Notes: generated from the sequence alone by a model not told the origin. A stretch of DNA of 64,000 bases from Enterovibrio coralii (GCF_001559595.1 NZ_LNTY01000050.1:186001-250000); one strand, 5' to 3'; numbered from the stretch's first letter, positions 1 to 11,462 are shown. Numbers and translations are program-made.

Positions 1-205
1 AAAGCGGTAATACGCTTACTGCTTCGTAGTAAGCTTGAAAGAGTGATGCGTCATCGACTGAAAATGGGGTATCAACAAACGCATCGGGGATAAGATGCTT
101 CTTTTCAATGGCGACACGGAAGACCATATCTTGACCCAAATCTAGCATTAACAGCTCAGCTTCTTTATCGAAGTACCACTTCCATGCGTTATTGGGTTTC
201 AACAT
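1..205 (-). CDS. zapC: Cell division protein ZapC (partial, C-terminus beyond window)
   Basis: The first 68 codons are present, from an ATG at 205; the rest lies beyond the left edge. The visible N-terminus (MLKPNNAWKWYFD, then LMLDLGQDMVFR, then a PDAF...FSVDDA segment) follows the pattern of E. coli ZapC, which has KPDDNWRWYYDEE, MLDLANGMLFR and PDAF...FCVDDAAL at matching places. ZapC is a cytoplasmic protein that binds FtsZ and promotes bundling of Z-ring filaments. It lies downstream of pyrD on the same strand, as in E. coli, but a strong terminator at 281-318 separates the two, so it probably has its own promoter. Confidence 0.85.
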   Translation of the reverse strand, partial: MLKPNNAWKWYFDKEAELLMLDLGQDMVFRVAIEKKHLIPDAFVDTPFSVDDASLFQAYYEAVSVLPL

Positions 206-280
206 AATTCGCTCCTGCGCCTGCAGAGAATCGGTCCGTGACCACTGAAATTAAGGTGCTTTTTCAGAAGTTTAATAGCG

Positions 281-318
281 AAAAAACAAAAAAAAAGGGG
301 AAACAAAATTCCCCTTTT
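281..318 (-). terminator. Rho-independent terminator of pyrD
   Basis: A perfect 10-base inverted repeat (AAAAGGGGAA at 293-302, TTCCCCTTTT at 309-318) has a 6-base loop. Read on the minus strand it is followed by a long T-rich run. It sits just after the pyrD stop codon. Confidence 0.85.
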
Positions 319-342
319 CTCTGGATTTGTTCGTTTTACGGA

Positions 343-1353
343 CTAAATGTTTCTGACAATGTCTTTGACTAAGCGTGGGCCGTGGTAAATGAAACCAGAG
401 TAAACTTGAACAAGCTCTGCGCCTGCCATCATTTTCTCTTTTGCGGCCATCACTGAGTCGATACCACCTACACCAATGATAGGCAGCTTGCCATTCAGTT
501 CTTGATGCAAACGACGAATGACTTCAGTGCTCTTGTTCTGAACAGGACGACCACTCAAACCACCCGCTTCGTGTGCATGAGGCATCCCCTCCACCAGCGA
601 GCGATCTAATGTAGTGTTTGTTGCGATAACACCATCGATACCATGACGAACGAGAGAGTCTGCTACTTGAACCAATTCTTCTTCGTTCATATCCGGTGCA
701 ATTTTCAATGCGAGCGGAACGTACTTACCACGTGAATCTGCCAATTCTTTCTGACGTGCTTTAAGCGAAGAAAGCAGATCGTCCAGTGCCTCACCGTACT
801 GAAGTGAACGAAGTCCTGGGGTGTTTGGAGAAGAAATGTTCACGGCAATGTACCCTGCATGGTCATAGACTTTATCCATACAAATCAGGTAGTCATCTTT
901 ACCGTTTTCAAGCGGTGTATCTTTGTTCTTGCCGATATTGATACCAAGAATGCCGTCGTATTTTGCTTTCTTCACGTTCTCAACCAGCGCATCTACCCCA
1001 TGGTTGTTGAAGCCCATGCGGTTAATGATCCCTTCTGCTGGGATAACACGGAACAAACGCGGTTTGTCGTTTCCATCTTGCGGGCGAGGTGTCACCGTAC
1101 CTACTTCGATAAAGCCAAAACCCATTGCACCGAATGCGCCAATACACTCACCGTTCTTATCAAGACCGGCAGCAAGACCTACAGGATTTTTAAAATGCAG
1201 TCCCATTACTTGAGTAGGACGAGGAGGAAGGTTTTGACGATAGAAAATATCGAGAGGAGTGCCAGTAAAGCGATTAAGATTTTTCATTGCCAGATCATGA
1301 GCATGCTCTGGGTCCAACTGGAATATTGCCGTTCTGGCGAGGCGGTACATCAT
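343..1353 (-). CDS. pyrD: Dihydroorotate dehydrogenase (quinone), class 2
   Basis: PyrD oxidises dihydroorotate to orotate in pyrimidine synthesis and passes electrons via FMN to membrane quinone. The protein has 336 residues, the same as E. coli PyrD, and the numbering matches residue for residue. The class 2 catalytic serine lies in NISSPNTPG (Ser175), and FMN/orotate-binding segments are seen at [10 protein letters not shown] (59-68), NRMGFNN (111-117) and GVGGIDS near the C-terminus. The N-terminal helices typical of membrane-associated class 2 enzymes are present. Two ATGs are adjacent (1353 and 1350) behind a GGAGG; I keep the first because it gives the E. coli length. Terminators lie on both sides, so it is probably transcribed alone. 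Confidence 0.96.
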   Translation of the reverse strand: MMYRLARTAIFQLDPEHAHDLAMKNLNRFTGTPLDIFYRQNLPPRPTQVMGLHFKNPVGLAAGLDKNGECIGAFGAMGFGFIEVGTVTPRPQDGNDKPRLFRVIPAEGIINRMGFNNHGVDALVENVKKAKYDGILGINIGKNKDTPLENGKDDYLICMDKVYDHAGYIAVNISSPNTPGLRSLQYGEALDDLLSSLKARQKELADSRGKYVPLALKIAPDMNEEELVQVADSLVRHGIDGVIATNTTLDRSLVEGMPHAHEAGGLSGRPVQNKSTEVIRRLHQELNGKLPIIGVGGIDSVMAAKEKMMAGAELVQVYSGFIYHGPRLVKDIVRNI

Positions 1354-1362
1354 GTAACCTCC

Positions 1363-1389
1363 AAAAAAAAGCCCCGAATAAACGGGGCT
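1363..1389 (-). terminator. Rho-independent terminator of the NAD-GDH gene
   Basis: The inverted repeat AGCCCCG / CGGGGCT (1370-1376 and 1383-1389) is followed on the minus strand by eight T residues. It separates the NAD-GDH gene from pyrD. Confidence 0.85.
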
Positions 1390-1411
1390 GTATTATCAAC
1401 GGTTTGGAGGA

Positions 1412-4400
1412 TTAATTCAAATTTAAAAGTGTGAGTTCTCGCAATGCTACAGAGAATTTTGCGAATTCATGGGCTGTACCCACCTTAAATTCGGCAACGA
1501 TACTCTCCCAGCGCCCCAAACTCACTGCATGCTCAACCATCCACGCCTCAAGTCCAAGCTCTGCAGATTCCCCTTTCTTCATTCCTTCCAAGATATGGCG
1601 GTCAACATACGTTGTTGCCAGTCGAGATCTTCGCGGAACGACGCTCTTGCCAATGCTTGCCAATGGTTTTCAACTGGCTGATTGGTAATTTGCTTGAGGA
1701 ACCAGTGCAGCGACAAAGTATCGCCCAGCACAAAGTAGAGACGCGCCACCACATCGAACGGCTTGTCCATTTGGTCGGAAACCTGCGCAAGATCCAAGCC
1801 CGCAAACAGACTGCTCAGACGGGCGACCTTATCAGCAATCGCTTTTGGCACGCCTTTGTCTGTGTACTCTTTGCTTTGTTGTTCATGCTCTTTGATTTCT
1901 GAAGGTACCAGGTATTTCTCAAGATTATCTGCAATGTTGTTCACCGCAGGCTTGTAGAAGGCAACGAGTTGCTCGATACCCTTTTCTTTCATCGGATTAC
2001 GTAGGATCCAACGCGTTGCACGGCGCAATGTTCTACGACAGCGATACATCACTGCGTATTGAACCTGAGCAGGCAACTCATTATCAAGAGCACGAATGTC
2101 TTCAAAAGTCTTACCGAACTCAAAGACTTCTCGAGCAATCGCGTACGCGGCTGCAATGTCGCCAACGCGTGCGCCCGTTTCATCTTGCATACGGGTGACA
2201 AAGTTAAAGCCCATGTCATTAGACATTTGATTTGCAAGGCTGGTTGCAATGATTTCCCCTCTCAGAGGGTGTGTTTCCATTGCATCACGATAGTTACGTT
2301 GTAACTCCGTTGGGAAGTAGGATGGCAGTAACTTACCGAAATGATCGTCTTGCGTGATTTGCTCAATCACCAACTGCTCTTTCAGCACCATCTTGCCGTA
2401 GGCCACCAGCACCGCAATTTCAGGGCGGGTTAAACCTTTTCCGTGGAGCTGTCTCTCTGCCAAGGTTTCGTCATCAGGCAGATACTCAAGTTGACGATCC
2501 AACTTACCTTCTTTTTCAAGGTAATGAATAAAGCGGATCTGCTCTTTCAACAAGGCAACTTGCTGCTCTGCCGTGACAGAAATAGACTCACTTTGGCAAT
2601 AGGCATCATCCAGAACAATGTCAGAGACTTCATCTTCCATACGAACAAGAAGCTCATTACGTTGTTTGTATGTCAGATCCCCTGCTGCTACCAAACTATT
2701 GAGCAAGATCTTGATGTTAACTTCGTTATCCGAGCAATCAACACCACCAACATTATCGATGAAGTCGGTATTCACCAGGCCGCCATTCATCGCGTACTCA
2801 ACGCGAGCTAGCTGGGTCATACCCAAGTTACCGCCCTCACCAACAATTCGCGCCCCCAGCTCATTGCCGTTTACACGCAGTGCATCGTTGGCACGGTCAC
2901 CCACTTCAATATGGGTTTCTGATTCCGCTTTAACATAGGTACCGATACCGCCGTTCCAAAGCAGATCCACATTTGATTTAAGGATCTGTTTGATCAACTC
3001 GTTCGGCGTCATGGTTTGCTTTCTCACACCGAGCATTTTCTGGATTTCAGGCGTCAGCTCTATTGATTTAGAGCGACGAGAGAAAATGCCACCGCCTTTA
3101 GAGATGAGTTTCGCGTTATAGTCTTCCCAGCTGGAGCGAGGCAGTTTAAACAGACGATCCCTTTCTACCCATGATTTTGCTGAATCTGGGTTTGGATCAA
3201 TAAAGATGTGCAGATGGTTAAAGGCCGCGACCAATCGAATATGCTTCGACAGCAACATACCATTACCAAATACATCTCCTGCCATGTCGCCGATGGCCAC
3301 ACAGGTAAAGTCGGTTTCTTGGCAGTTTATACCGATTTCGCGGAAGTGACGTTTAACCGATTCCCAACCACCTTTTGCGGTAATACCCATGGCTTTGTGG
3401 TCATAACCGTTTGAACCACCAGAGGCAAACGCATCACCCAGCCAGAAGTTGTACTCTTCTGACACCGAGTTAGCTAAGTCGGAGAAAGTCGCTGTCCCTT
3501 TATCCGCCGCAACAACCAAATACGGATCGTCCTCATCATGGCGCACCACTGACAATGGCGGAGTCAAATCACCTTCAATGATGTTGTCCGTAATGTCGAG
3601 CAGACCTTTGATAAAGATGCGGTAACAACGTTGCCCCTCTGCGAAGATCTCGTCACGGTTGGTGAGATGGTGTTGCTTCTTACAAACAAACCCGCCTTTC
3701 GCACCAACAGGGACAATCACCGTATTCTTAACTTGTTGCGCTTTCACCAAGCCCAGCACTTCCGTTCTGAAATCTTCTTGGCGATCGGACCAACGTAAAC
3801 CACCACGCGCAACCTTGCCGCCACGAAGGTGGACACCTTCAATGTCTGGCGAGTAAACAAAGATCTCATATGCCGGTATTGGTTTAGGGATCTCAGGAAT
3901 ATTCTGAGGCTGCATTTTGAAAGAGATATAGTCCTTGTATGAACCTGTCTCTTTGTCTTTTTGGAAGTAGTTGGTACGCAGCGTCGCAAGGATCATTTCC
4001 ATGTAGCGTCGGATAATACGGTCATCATCCAAGCTCTCGACGTGTTCCAACTCTTCTTCGATTTGAGCGATGAGTTTGGTTTGCTCTTTTTGACTGTTTT
4101 TCTCTGGGTCGAAGCGTTTAGTAAATAGATTCACCAGCAATTGCGCCAGATCTTCATGCGAAGCCAGCGTTTCTTCGATATATGCCTGACTGAACGGGAA
4201 TGCTACTTGGCGCATGTAACGGGCATAAGCACGAAGGATCGTTGCTTCTCTTCCGCTCAAACCTGCATTCAGAACCAGTCGGTTGAAACCATCACTTTCT
4301 AAACGGCCAGACCAAATACCCGCAAACGCTTCTTGGAAACGATCGCGTGCTTCTGAAAGGTCAAAACCGTTTCGAGCAGAATGCAGCATCGAGAAATCAA

Positions 4401-6227
4401 GGATCCAATAGGTATCCCCAGATGTCGTTTCTACTTTATACGGTGACTCACCAATCACACGCAGACCGAGGTTTTCAAGCATCGGCATCACGTCTGACAA
4501 GTGAATCGCTTCATCTTTCTGGAACAGCTTCAAACGTACTGCACACGAGGCTGAAGGCTCTTCTTGAGGTCGATAGAAAAGCATATCCAGCTTATGATCG
4601 TCACTCAGGTTTTCCAGCCTTTCAATATCGGCAACTGCCGAACCTGGCAGCATCGCTTCTTTATATGAACGTGGGAAAGCACGGAGGAAACGTTTCGCAA
4701 TCGGCGTACCGCTGTTCTCACCAAAGTTCGCAATAACGGCTTCTTGCAAACGATCATCCCAAGAGGACGCCGCTTCAGTCAGGTTTTGCTCCAATTTCTT
4801 CACGTCGATATCAAAGTTATTGTTCTCGACACGCACAATATAGTGAGTCCTTGCGAGTGGGCTTTCAGAGAAGAAGGTATTGAATTCAACTTCTTGCTCA
4901 GAGCCGAAGTAGTTCTTCAAAATGCGCTGTGTAGCACGTCGGAATTCAGTGTTGTAGCGCTCCCTCGCCACATAAACCATGCAGGAAAAGAATCGGCCAA
5001 ACGGGTCGCGACGAACGAAGGCTCGCAGCATATCCCTGTCTTGAACCTGCACAATGCCCATACCGATATCGAGCATTTCCATCTCAGTTGCTTGGAACAA
5101 CTCATCGCGTGGGAAGTTTTCAATGATATTGGCGAGTGCTTTCCACGAATGGGATCCTTCGTAGTAGCCACTGATCTCTAGGATCCGGTTTACTTTGTTA
5201 CGCAGTACCGGAATGTTGCTGGTGGATTGGTTATACGCAGAGGAAGCATAAAGGCCATGGAATCGATGCTCGCCGATGACGTTGCCTTTCTTATCGAAGC
5301 ATTTAACCCCGATGTAATCCATATAGGCAGGACGGTGAACCCGTGACTTGCTGCTGCCCTTATTAATGATAAGGATCTCTTTTCTCAGAGCGGTTGCCCT
5401 CGCCGACTCAGGCATGTCGGACAACTTGAGTCCCGGGCGTTTCAAGTCGAGTTTTTTAGCCAGACCAAGACCCGCGTCTTTTGAAGGCACCAGAATGTGG
5501 TCACCTTCAATAGCGTTCAGCTCATAATACTTGTACCCCATAAAGGTAAAGTTGTGCGAGCCGATCCACTCAAGGAATTCAATCGCTTCTTCCTGACGTT
5601 CTTTCTCAACAACAGGCTTTTCTTTTTTCAGCGTGCTAATGATCTGTTTGACCTGCTCTTGCATTGGTTGCCAATCATTTACAACCAACGCCACATCGTT
5701 CAATGTTTCCGTCAGGTCTTTTTCTAACGCCGCCATTTCTTTTTTACTTGTCATCCTATCGATTTCAATATGGAAGACAGTCTGGCGGTCGCCTTTCTCA
5801 CCACCGATTTCAACGACGTTTCCTTTCGCATCTTTTACGATGCGGTGCGGACCGTTGAGCATCAAGTGCGTTGCAATATCTAGCGGTTAAGAGCCATTCG
5901 TACAGAATCGACCAAGAACGGTGCGTCTGGAGTGAGTATTTCTACGATGGTATGTGTAGATTGCCAGCCATTACCGCTGAGCGTAGGGTTAAAGACTTTT
6001 ACAAAGATGGTGGATTGATCGTAATTATTGAGGTGGTGCCAGAGACTTAAAACAGCGCCGTAAAGGTCAGACTCATTTCTTTCTTGAAGGTCATCGTCCG
6101 AAATGGGTCCTAAAATCCTTTTCGCCAAAGTCTCTACAAGCGGCTGTTGTTTTTTATCCAGTTTCTCAGCAATCAGGTGATAAACTTTCTCTAGCAACAC
6201 CGGCACAATTGGGTCTCGCGCGGTCAT
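1412..6227 (-). CDS. NAD-specific glutamate dehydrogenase, giant (GDH180-type); two frameshifts
   Basis: The enzyme interconverts glutamate and 2-oxoglutarate plus ammonia with NAD, mainly in glutamate catabolism. Three reading-frame pieces join to about 1605 residues, the usual size of the bacterial large GDH class: 6227-5880 (N-terminal regulatory part), 5865-1579 (most of the protein), and the C-terminal end to 1412. The catalytic core is visible about two thirds along: ARGGLRWSDR, then VPVGAKGGF with the substrate lysine, then GGSNGYDHKAMGITAKG and IGDMAGDVFGNGM. The breaks lie near 5882 and 1598. Each is repaired by one added base, for example CC for C at CGC-TAG and CCC for CC at ACCGCC, and the joined translation is continuous. 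I read both as sequence errors. The start at 6227 has a GGAG ribosome site. Confidence 0.93.
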
Positions 6228-6382
6228 GGCCTACTCCATTTATTTTTTATGTAATCGCTATGAGTATAGAGGTTAATCAGTCTTTGCGACTTATGAAGTA
6301 GTTTACGGCCTTGTTAATAAAAACGTTACATGAAAAAACGTTAATCCAATGCGACTTTTTAGTTATGTGATTGACGTACGGT

Positions 6383-6610
6383 TTAAACAATTTTATCGAG
6401 CGATTTAAAACGATTGTTTTCATCAACGGTAAGGCGAAATCTCCCTTTTACACCCAATTGGCTTAAATATGGTCGGAGTCTAGACGCCGGTAATTGAAGG
6501 GTTAATCCATTGTCGGTTTTAACAACAACGGTCGATGCCACTCCGGCATAATGTTGTTGGAAAATGTGGTAAGAAATATCCACGGAAAAGTAATACACAT
6601 TCGAGTTCAT
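6383..6610 (-). CDS. DUF2835 family protein
   Basis: This is a 75-residue cytoplasmic protein of unknown function. It matches the DUF2835 pattern as I recall it: a short N-terminal YYFSVDIS strand, a VVVKTDNGLTLQLPASRLRPYLS core and a GRFRLTVDENNRF ending. It lies alone between pepN (its terminator is just upstream at 6611-6640) and the NAD-GDH gene, on the same strand. No catalytic motif is visible. The small, basic, beta-rich look is compatible with a nucleic-acid or protein-binding fold, but that is a guess. Confidence 0.8.
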   Translation of the reverse strand: MNSNVYYFSVDISYHIFQQHYAGVASTVVVKTDNGLTLQLPASRLRPYLSQLGVKGRFRLTVDENNRFKSLDKIV

Positions 6611-6640
6611 AAAAAAGCCGCCCTTAATAAGACGGCTTTA
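6611..6640 (-). terminator. Rho-independent terminator of pepN
   Basis: AAAGCCG (6614-6620) pairs with CGGCTTT (6633-6639). On the minus strand the stem runs straight into a six-T stretch immediately before the DUF2835 start codon. Confidence 0.8.
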
Positions 6641-6669
6641 AATTACTTAATTACAGAATTTAATCAAGG

Positions 6670-9279
6670 TTAGGCGTCGAGTGCCTTGTTGATTTTTTCG
6701 TACAGATCTTTCGCGAGGTTATCCAGAGACGCCAAACGTTCAAGCGAGCTTCTCATCAGAGCTTGTCGATCTTCATCGAATCGTTTGAACTTGAGCAAAG
6801 GATCAATCAAACGAGAAGCGACCTGTGGGTTAGATGTGTTTAGCTGTGTCAGGATCTCGGTCAAAAACGCATAGCCCGAACCATCTTTCGCATGGAAATG
6901 AACCGGGTTGTTATTGCAGAAAGACGCAACCAAAGAACGGGTACGGTTTGGATTTTTCAAACTAAATGCTGGATGTGACATTTGTGCTTTCACATTTTCC
7001 AAAGCATTTGTCGCCGGGTTACAACCTTGCAGCATGAACCACTTGTCCATCACCAAGCCATCATGTGTCCATTTATCACTAAACGCTTTCATCAAAGACT
7101 CGCGAGATGCAAGTTCAGCATGGTTTGCTGCACCAAGCGCCGCGGCAGTATCTGTCATGTTGTTCGCACCGTCGAAATGCGCCTGAACCAGATCATTACC
7201 ATTTTCAATGTGCGCTAAATATCCAAGACAAACATTACGTAAACTACGCTTGCCAATTGCATCATGTTCAATGCTGTAGTCTTCTTGGTTTAGTGTGTGG
7301 TAAACCGCGCTCAGCTCGTCTGAAAGATCAGTAGCAAAACGATGTTTGATTGCAGTACGAACGGTATTGATTGCATCAACATCTACAACATCAAACCAGC
7401 CACCGATTTCATTTTCGCTTGGTAAGGTAAGTACTTCTGCGATCAATGCTGAATCCAGTTTGCCGTCAAGCAACACACCGCGGAATGCATCAACGACATC
7501 GCCAGGCAAAACGAACGCCTCACCCTGCTGGATGCGAGCAACGTTCTGTTTGATATGTTTCGCGAGGAGCATTTGTCCCGCGTCCCAACGCGCAAATTCA
7601 TTTCTAGCGTGAACCATCAAGAACGCGAGTTCTTCATCACTGTAATCGAAATTCAATTTCACCGGCGCCGAGAATTCGCGAAGCATTGAGATGACAGGTT
7701 TCTCACTGACATTTTCGAAGACGAACGTCTGCGTTTCCTCTGTCACATGCAGAATGCTACTTACTTTTTTATTGTTACACTGTAACTCAACAACGCTGCC
7801 ATCAGCGGCATAAAGCTCTACATCGAACGGGATTAAAAGCGGTGCTTTCTCTTTTTGATCTGCTGTTGGCGGTGTCTTTTGATTAATTGTCAGGGTTAAC
7901 GTTTTTGCATCTGTCTGGTACTCTGCGCTGACTGTCAATTCAGGTGTGCCTGACTGGCTGTACCATAGTCGGAATTGACCAAGGTCGATACCTGATGCAT
8001 CTTCCATCGCTTTTACAAAATCTTCGCACGTCGCAGCCGTACCATCGTGACGTTCAAAGTAAAGTTTCATGCCTTTTTGGAAGTTGGTTTCTCCCAGCAA
8101 GGTATGCATCATACGAATAACTTCACTGCCCTTCTCATAGACGGTTAGCGTATAGAAGTTATTCATTTCTATTACTTTTTCAGGGCGAATTGGGTGCGCC
8201 ATCGGGCTACAGTCTTCGGCGAATTGAGGACCACGCATGATGCGAACGTTATTAATGCGATTGACTGCGCGAGAGCCTAAATCAGACGAAAACTCTTGGT
8301 CACGGAAAACAGTCAACCCTTCTTTGAGGCTAAGTTGGAACCAGTCGCGGCAAGTTACTCGGTTACCTGTCCAGTTATGGAAATACTCGTGCCCGATAAC
8401 CGCTTCAATGCCCAAGTAATCGGTATCCGTTGCGGTGTCTGAGTTGGCGAGAACAAACTTCGAGTTGAAGACGTTCAACCCTTTATTTTCCATCGCCCCC
8501 ATATTGAAGAAATCGACAGCAACGATCATGTAGATATCCAAGTCGTATTCAAGGTCGAAACGCTCTTCATCCCACTTCATTGAATTTTTCAATGACGTCA
8601 TCGCATGTGTAGCACGATCTAAATTGCCTTTATCAACAAAGATTTCTAACGCCACATCACGGCCACTTCGCGTGGTAAACACGTCTTGCAGCAAATCAAA
8701 ATCGCCAGCAACCAAAGCAAATAAGTAACTTGGTTTTGCGAATGGATCTTCCCATTGAACCCAATGACGTCCTGCATCCAAGTCACCTTGACCCACTTTG
8801 TTACCGTTACTCAGTAGGAATGGGAAAGCGGCTTTATCCGCGGTGATTTTCGTGGTGAATTTTGCCAGAACATCTGGGCGATCAAGGTAATAGGTTATAC
8901 GACGGAACCCTTCCGCTTCACATTGTGTGCAGTATGCACCATCAGATAAGTAGAGTCCTTCAAGAGACGTGTTAGCAGCAGGATCGAGTTCAGTTTCAAT
9001 CAGAAGTGTAAATTCGCTTGGCAGGTTTGAAAGCACTAATCCTTCAGCGGTTTCTTCATAATGCGTCCAAGCGTTGTCATCAATCTCAACGCGACGAAGG
9101 ATAAACCCTTCTCCATCAAGCGTTAAGGTATCACTGCCCGGCGTCAATTGCTTCACCTTGCTTTTGGCGATCACTGTTGTCTTTGTTGCGCCAAGATCAA
9201 AATCTAAATCGATGTCAGTGATAGTGAAGTCTGGGGCTTTATAGTCTTTACGATACTTTGCCTGAGGTTGTTGTGCCAT
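6670..9279 (-). CDS. pepN: Aminopeptidase N (M1 metallopeptidase)
   Basis: PepN is the broad cytoplasmic aminopeptidase that finishes peptide breakdown. At 869 residues it matches E. coli PepN (870). The substrate-anchoring GAMEN motif is seen (NMGAMENKGLNVF), followed by the zinc site HEYFHNWTGNR with the second glutamate in SLKEGLTVFRD. The N-terminal beta domain carries CTQCEAEGFRRITYYLDRPD, as in proteobacterial PepN, and the C-terminal half is the helical superhelix domain. It is divergent from pncB across about 300 bases, matching the pepN-pncB neighbourhood of enterics. The ATG at 9279 is preceded by a purine-rich AGGAAACC stretch. Confidence 0.97.
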   Translation of the reverse strand: MAQQPQAKYRKDYKAPDFTITDIDLDFDLGATKTTVIAKSKVKQLTPGSDTLTLDGEGFILRRVEIDDNAWTHYEETAEGLVLSNLPSEFTLLIETELDPAANTSLEGLYLSDGAYCTQCEAEGFRRITYYLDRPDVLAKFTTKITADKAAFPFLLSNGNKVGQGDLDAGRHWVQWEDPFAKPSYLFALVAGDFDLLQDVFTTRSGRDVALEIFVDKGNLDRATHAMTSLKNSMKWDEERFDLEYDLDIYMIVAVDFFNMGAMENKGLNVFNSKFVLANSDTATDTDYLGIEAVIGHEYFHNWTGNRVTCRDWFQLSLKEGLTVFRDQEFSSDLGSRAVNRINNVRIMRGPQFAEDCSPMAHPIRPEKVIEMNNFYTLTVYEKGSEVIRMMHTLLGETNFQKGMKLYFERHDGTAATCEDFVKAMEDASGIDLGQFRLWYSQSGTPELTVSAEYQTDAKTLTLTINQKTPPTADQKEKAPLLIPFDVELYAADGSVVELQCNNKKVSSILHVTEETQTFVFENVSEKPVISMLREFSAPVKLNFDYSDEELAFLMVHARNEFARWDAGQMLLAKHIKQNVARIQQGEAFVLPGDVVDAFRGVLLDGKLDSALIAEVLTLPSENEIGGWFDVVDVDAINTVRTAIKHRFATDLSDELSAVYHTLNQEDYSIEHDAIGKRSLRNVCLGYLAHIENGNDLVQAHFDGANNMTDTAAALGAANHAELASRESLMKAFSDKWTHDGLVMDKWFMLQGCNPATNALENVKAQMSHPAFSLKNPNRTRSLVASFCNNNPVHFHAKDGSGYAFLTEILTQLNTSNPQVASRLIDPLLKFKRFDEDRQALMRSSLERLASLDNLAKDLYEKINKALDA

Positions 9280-9582
9280 GACGGTTTCCTTTAAATATTC
9301 ACGCCAACGCTCTCAATCAAAAAGAAAATGCAGAGAGAGCTAATTATGTGAGATAATTACCTAAGATACTCATAAACATAATTCATTGCTACCAACTCCC
9401 TGCACAATGCGTGACCAATTAAACTCAATCGCCCCTAGTTTTCGGATGGAAATTGGGTAATCAATGGGTTGACTCAACTGCCCTATTTGACGTTAAATTT
9501 GCTCCCTTATGCCCAGAATTGCATTTTATGGGTAGCAAATCGAAGATCTCAGCTAAACCGTTTCAGAGGTACTTTTTAAGGC
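9280..9582. promoter_or_regulatory. pepN/pncB divergent intergenic region
   Basis: This 303-base region has no open reading frame worth calling. A plausible sigma70 promoter for pncB is TTGACT at 9469-9474 and TTAAAT at 9493-9498 with an 18-base spacer. No known operator (NadR, NrtR, CRP) could be assigned with confidence. Confidence 0.4.
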
Positions 9583-10743
9583 ATGCTTAAGCCCATTATT
9601 TCGTCACTATTAGACACGGATGCCTACAAACTAAATATGCAACAAGCGATATTCCATCATTACCCGGAAGTCGATGTTGCTGCTGAGTTTCATTGCCGCA
9701 GCGATGAAAGCCTCGCTGACCTCAAAAATCAAATAGAACAAGAAGTTCAGGCGCTGGCAAACTTACGCTTTACCTCTCAAGAAATCACTTATCTTTCAGG
9801 ATTGGGTTTATACCAGGCCGACTACCTTTCCTATCTAGAGAGTTTTTCACTGAACGCCGAACAAGTTTCGGTGACCGTTGCTGACAACCAGCTGGCTATT
9901 CGCATCGAAGGCAAATGGTTAGATGTCATCTTGTGGGAAGTGCCGTTACTGGCAATCATTTGCGAGTTACGTTGTAACAGAAATTACCCAACATCAACGC
10001 CTGAACAAGCAGTTGACTTGCTTGAACAAAAACTGACGTCCCTTTCCAACATCGGCAAAGACTTTCAATTTGTTGACTTTGGCACGCGTCGTCGTTTCTC
10101 TAAAGATGTTCACAACGCTATTGTCCAACATTTGGTTGGTCATTGCGGCCACTTCGCAGGTACATCGAACCTCGCACTTGCGATGCAGCACGGTATTCCG
10201 GCTGTTGGTACGCAAGCGCACGAATGGTTCCAAGCTCACCAACAATTGGCCGGTGATCTGGCGGATTCACAACAACTCGCCCTTCATCGTTGGTTACAAG
10301 AATACCCAGACAAACTAGGAATTGCCCTCACCGATTGCATCAACATGGATGCATTCTTGAATGATTTCAACGAACATTTGAGTGCGCAATTTATTGGCCT
10401 CCGTCATGACAGCGGCGACCCGATTGCTTGGGGTGAAAAAGCGATCGCGCATTATGAGAACTTGAACATTAATCCTCTTGATAAAGTGCTTATTTTCTCT
10501 GATGGCCTAACGCTTGAGAAAGCGATTAACATTCATCAGCACTTTACCGGTCGTATCAATACATCTTTCGGCATTGGCACTCAACTTACTTGTCACCTCC
10601 CTGACGTTGAAACGTTAAACGTGGTGATCAAGTTGGTGACGTGTAACGGCAAACCCGTTGCGAAAATTTCCGATGAACCAGGTAAATCGATCTGCCAAGA
10701 TACGGAATACCTGAGTGAGCTAAGAAAAGCTTTCAATATCTAA
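9583..10743 (+). CDS. pncB: Nicotinate phosphoribosyltransferase
   Basis: PncB converts nicotinate and PRPP to nicotinate mononucleotide, with ATP hydrolysis, in NAD salvage. The protein has 386 residues (E. coli 400). Family landmarks in order: [15 protein letters not shown] near the N-terminus, FGTRRRFS in the middle, [23 protein letters not shown] with the histidine of the phospho-enzyme region, LRHDSGDP for the phosphoribosyl site, and FGIGTQLT near the C-terminus. It is followed at once by a strong terminator and is probably monocistronic. Confidence 0.96.
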   Translation: MLKPIISSLLDTDAYKLNMQQAIFHHYPEVDVAAEFHCRSDESLADLKNQIEQEVQALANLRFTSQEITYLSGLGLYQADYLSYLESFSLNAEQVSVTVADNQLAIRIEGKWLDVILWEVPLLAIICELRCNRNYPTSTPEQAVDLLEQKLTSLSNIGKDFQFVDFGTRRRFSKDVHNAIVQHLVGHCGHFAGTSNLALAMQHGIPAVGTQAHEWFQAHQQLAGDLADSQQLALHRWLQEYPDKLGIALTDCINMDAFLNDFNEHLSAQFIGLRHDSGDPIAWGEKAIAHYENLNINPLDKVLIFSDGLTLEKAINIHQHFTGRINTSFGIGTQLTCHLPDVETLNVVIKLVTCNGKPVAKISDEPGKSICQDTEYLSELRKAFNI

Positions 10744-10744
10744 T

Positions 10745-10770
10745 AAAAAAGGACGCTATGCGTCCTTTTT
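10745..10770 (+). terminator. Rho-independent terminator of pncB
   Basis: A perfect 11-base stem (AAAAAGGACGC / GCGTCCTTTTT) with a 3-base loop directly follows the pncB stop codon. It is symmetrical enough to serve the convergent gene at 10800-11462 as well. Confidence 0.9.
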
Positions 10771-10799
10771 TATTAGCGCGTTATCAGCAATCTTATTAC

Positions 10800-11462
10800 C
10801 TAAGGTTGGTCACGTTTCAATACCGCTTCCATACCAAATTGGTTGTTGCTGAGTTTGAGTGTATCTGCATTCAATTCAAAGACGGAGTCTTGTTGGCCAC
10901 CTCGATAAATCAAAACAAGATGATCATCTTCGAGGTAATAAACACCGCGATGTGTCACCGAACGCCCTTCTACACCAGAGACTTTCACAGAAAAAAGAAA
11001 ATCAGGACGCAAAATCAGCGCGAGGTCTGAAACACGTTCATCAACATCTTTACCTTGAATCACATCACTGTACCAAGTGCCAGAAAGGTTGTTTGGCAAA
11101 ACTTTGGTAAATTGTGCACCTTGAAGCGACAGTTGATTGTGATTGAGTTGGTATGAGTGGCGTTGTGTTTCCCCGAAGTCATCGCTTAAAACCAACGTTG
11201 ATTCATCGAGGTCATACTCTCCAACCGCCTCTTCCACCGTACCATCTCTCTTTAAAAGTTTGACGGTAAAACGGAAGTCGGACTTAAAACTGATGTTTAT
11301 CGCTTTGTACGCATTTTCCCCAGATGTTGATGTCGATTGATCCGGACTGAACCAATACCAATCACCAATCAAAAGTGGGAAGTCGAGTTGAGTGAGATCT
11401 TGTGACTTTGCAGGCGTTGCAAGAAAGAAGATAACAAAGATAAGGCCATACCATTTTTTCAT
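10800..11462 (-). CDS. Secreted hypothetical protein with two internal repeats
   Basis: This is a 220-residue protein of unknown function. The N-terminus (MKKWYGLIFVIFFLATPAKS) is a clear Sec signal peptide without a lipobox, so the product is probably periplasmic or surface-exposed. The mature part is an internal duplication. Repeat 1 contains LIGDWYWFS, DFRFTVKL, GEYDLDESTLVL and YQLNHNQLSL; repeat 2 contains LSGTWYSDV, DFLFSVKV, GVYYLEDDHLVL and FELNADTLKL, in the same order and spacing. The strand-turn-strand pattern with a G-x-W start suggests two small lipocalin-like beta barrels, which is inference. It is convergent with pncB and downstream of prc behind a terminator. Confidence 0.75.
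   Translation of the reverse strand: MKKWYGLIFVIFFLATPAKSQDLTQLDFPLLIGDWYWFSPDQSTSTSGENAYKAINISFKSDFRFTVKLLKRDGTVEEAVGEYDLDESTLVLSDDFGETQRHSYQLNHNQLSLQGAQFTKVLPNNLSGTWYSDVIQGKDVDERVSDLALILRPDFLFSVKVSGVEGRSVTHRGVYYLEDDHLVLIYRGGQQDSVFELNADTLKLSNNQFGMEAVLKRDQP

Noticed and set aside
859..1434. Long plus-strand ORF opposite pyrD
   Set aside because: A shadow of pyrD codon structure; no ribosome site, and it runs through the intergenic terminator.
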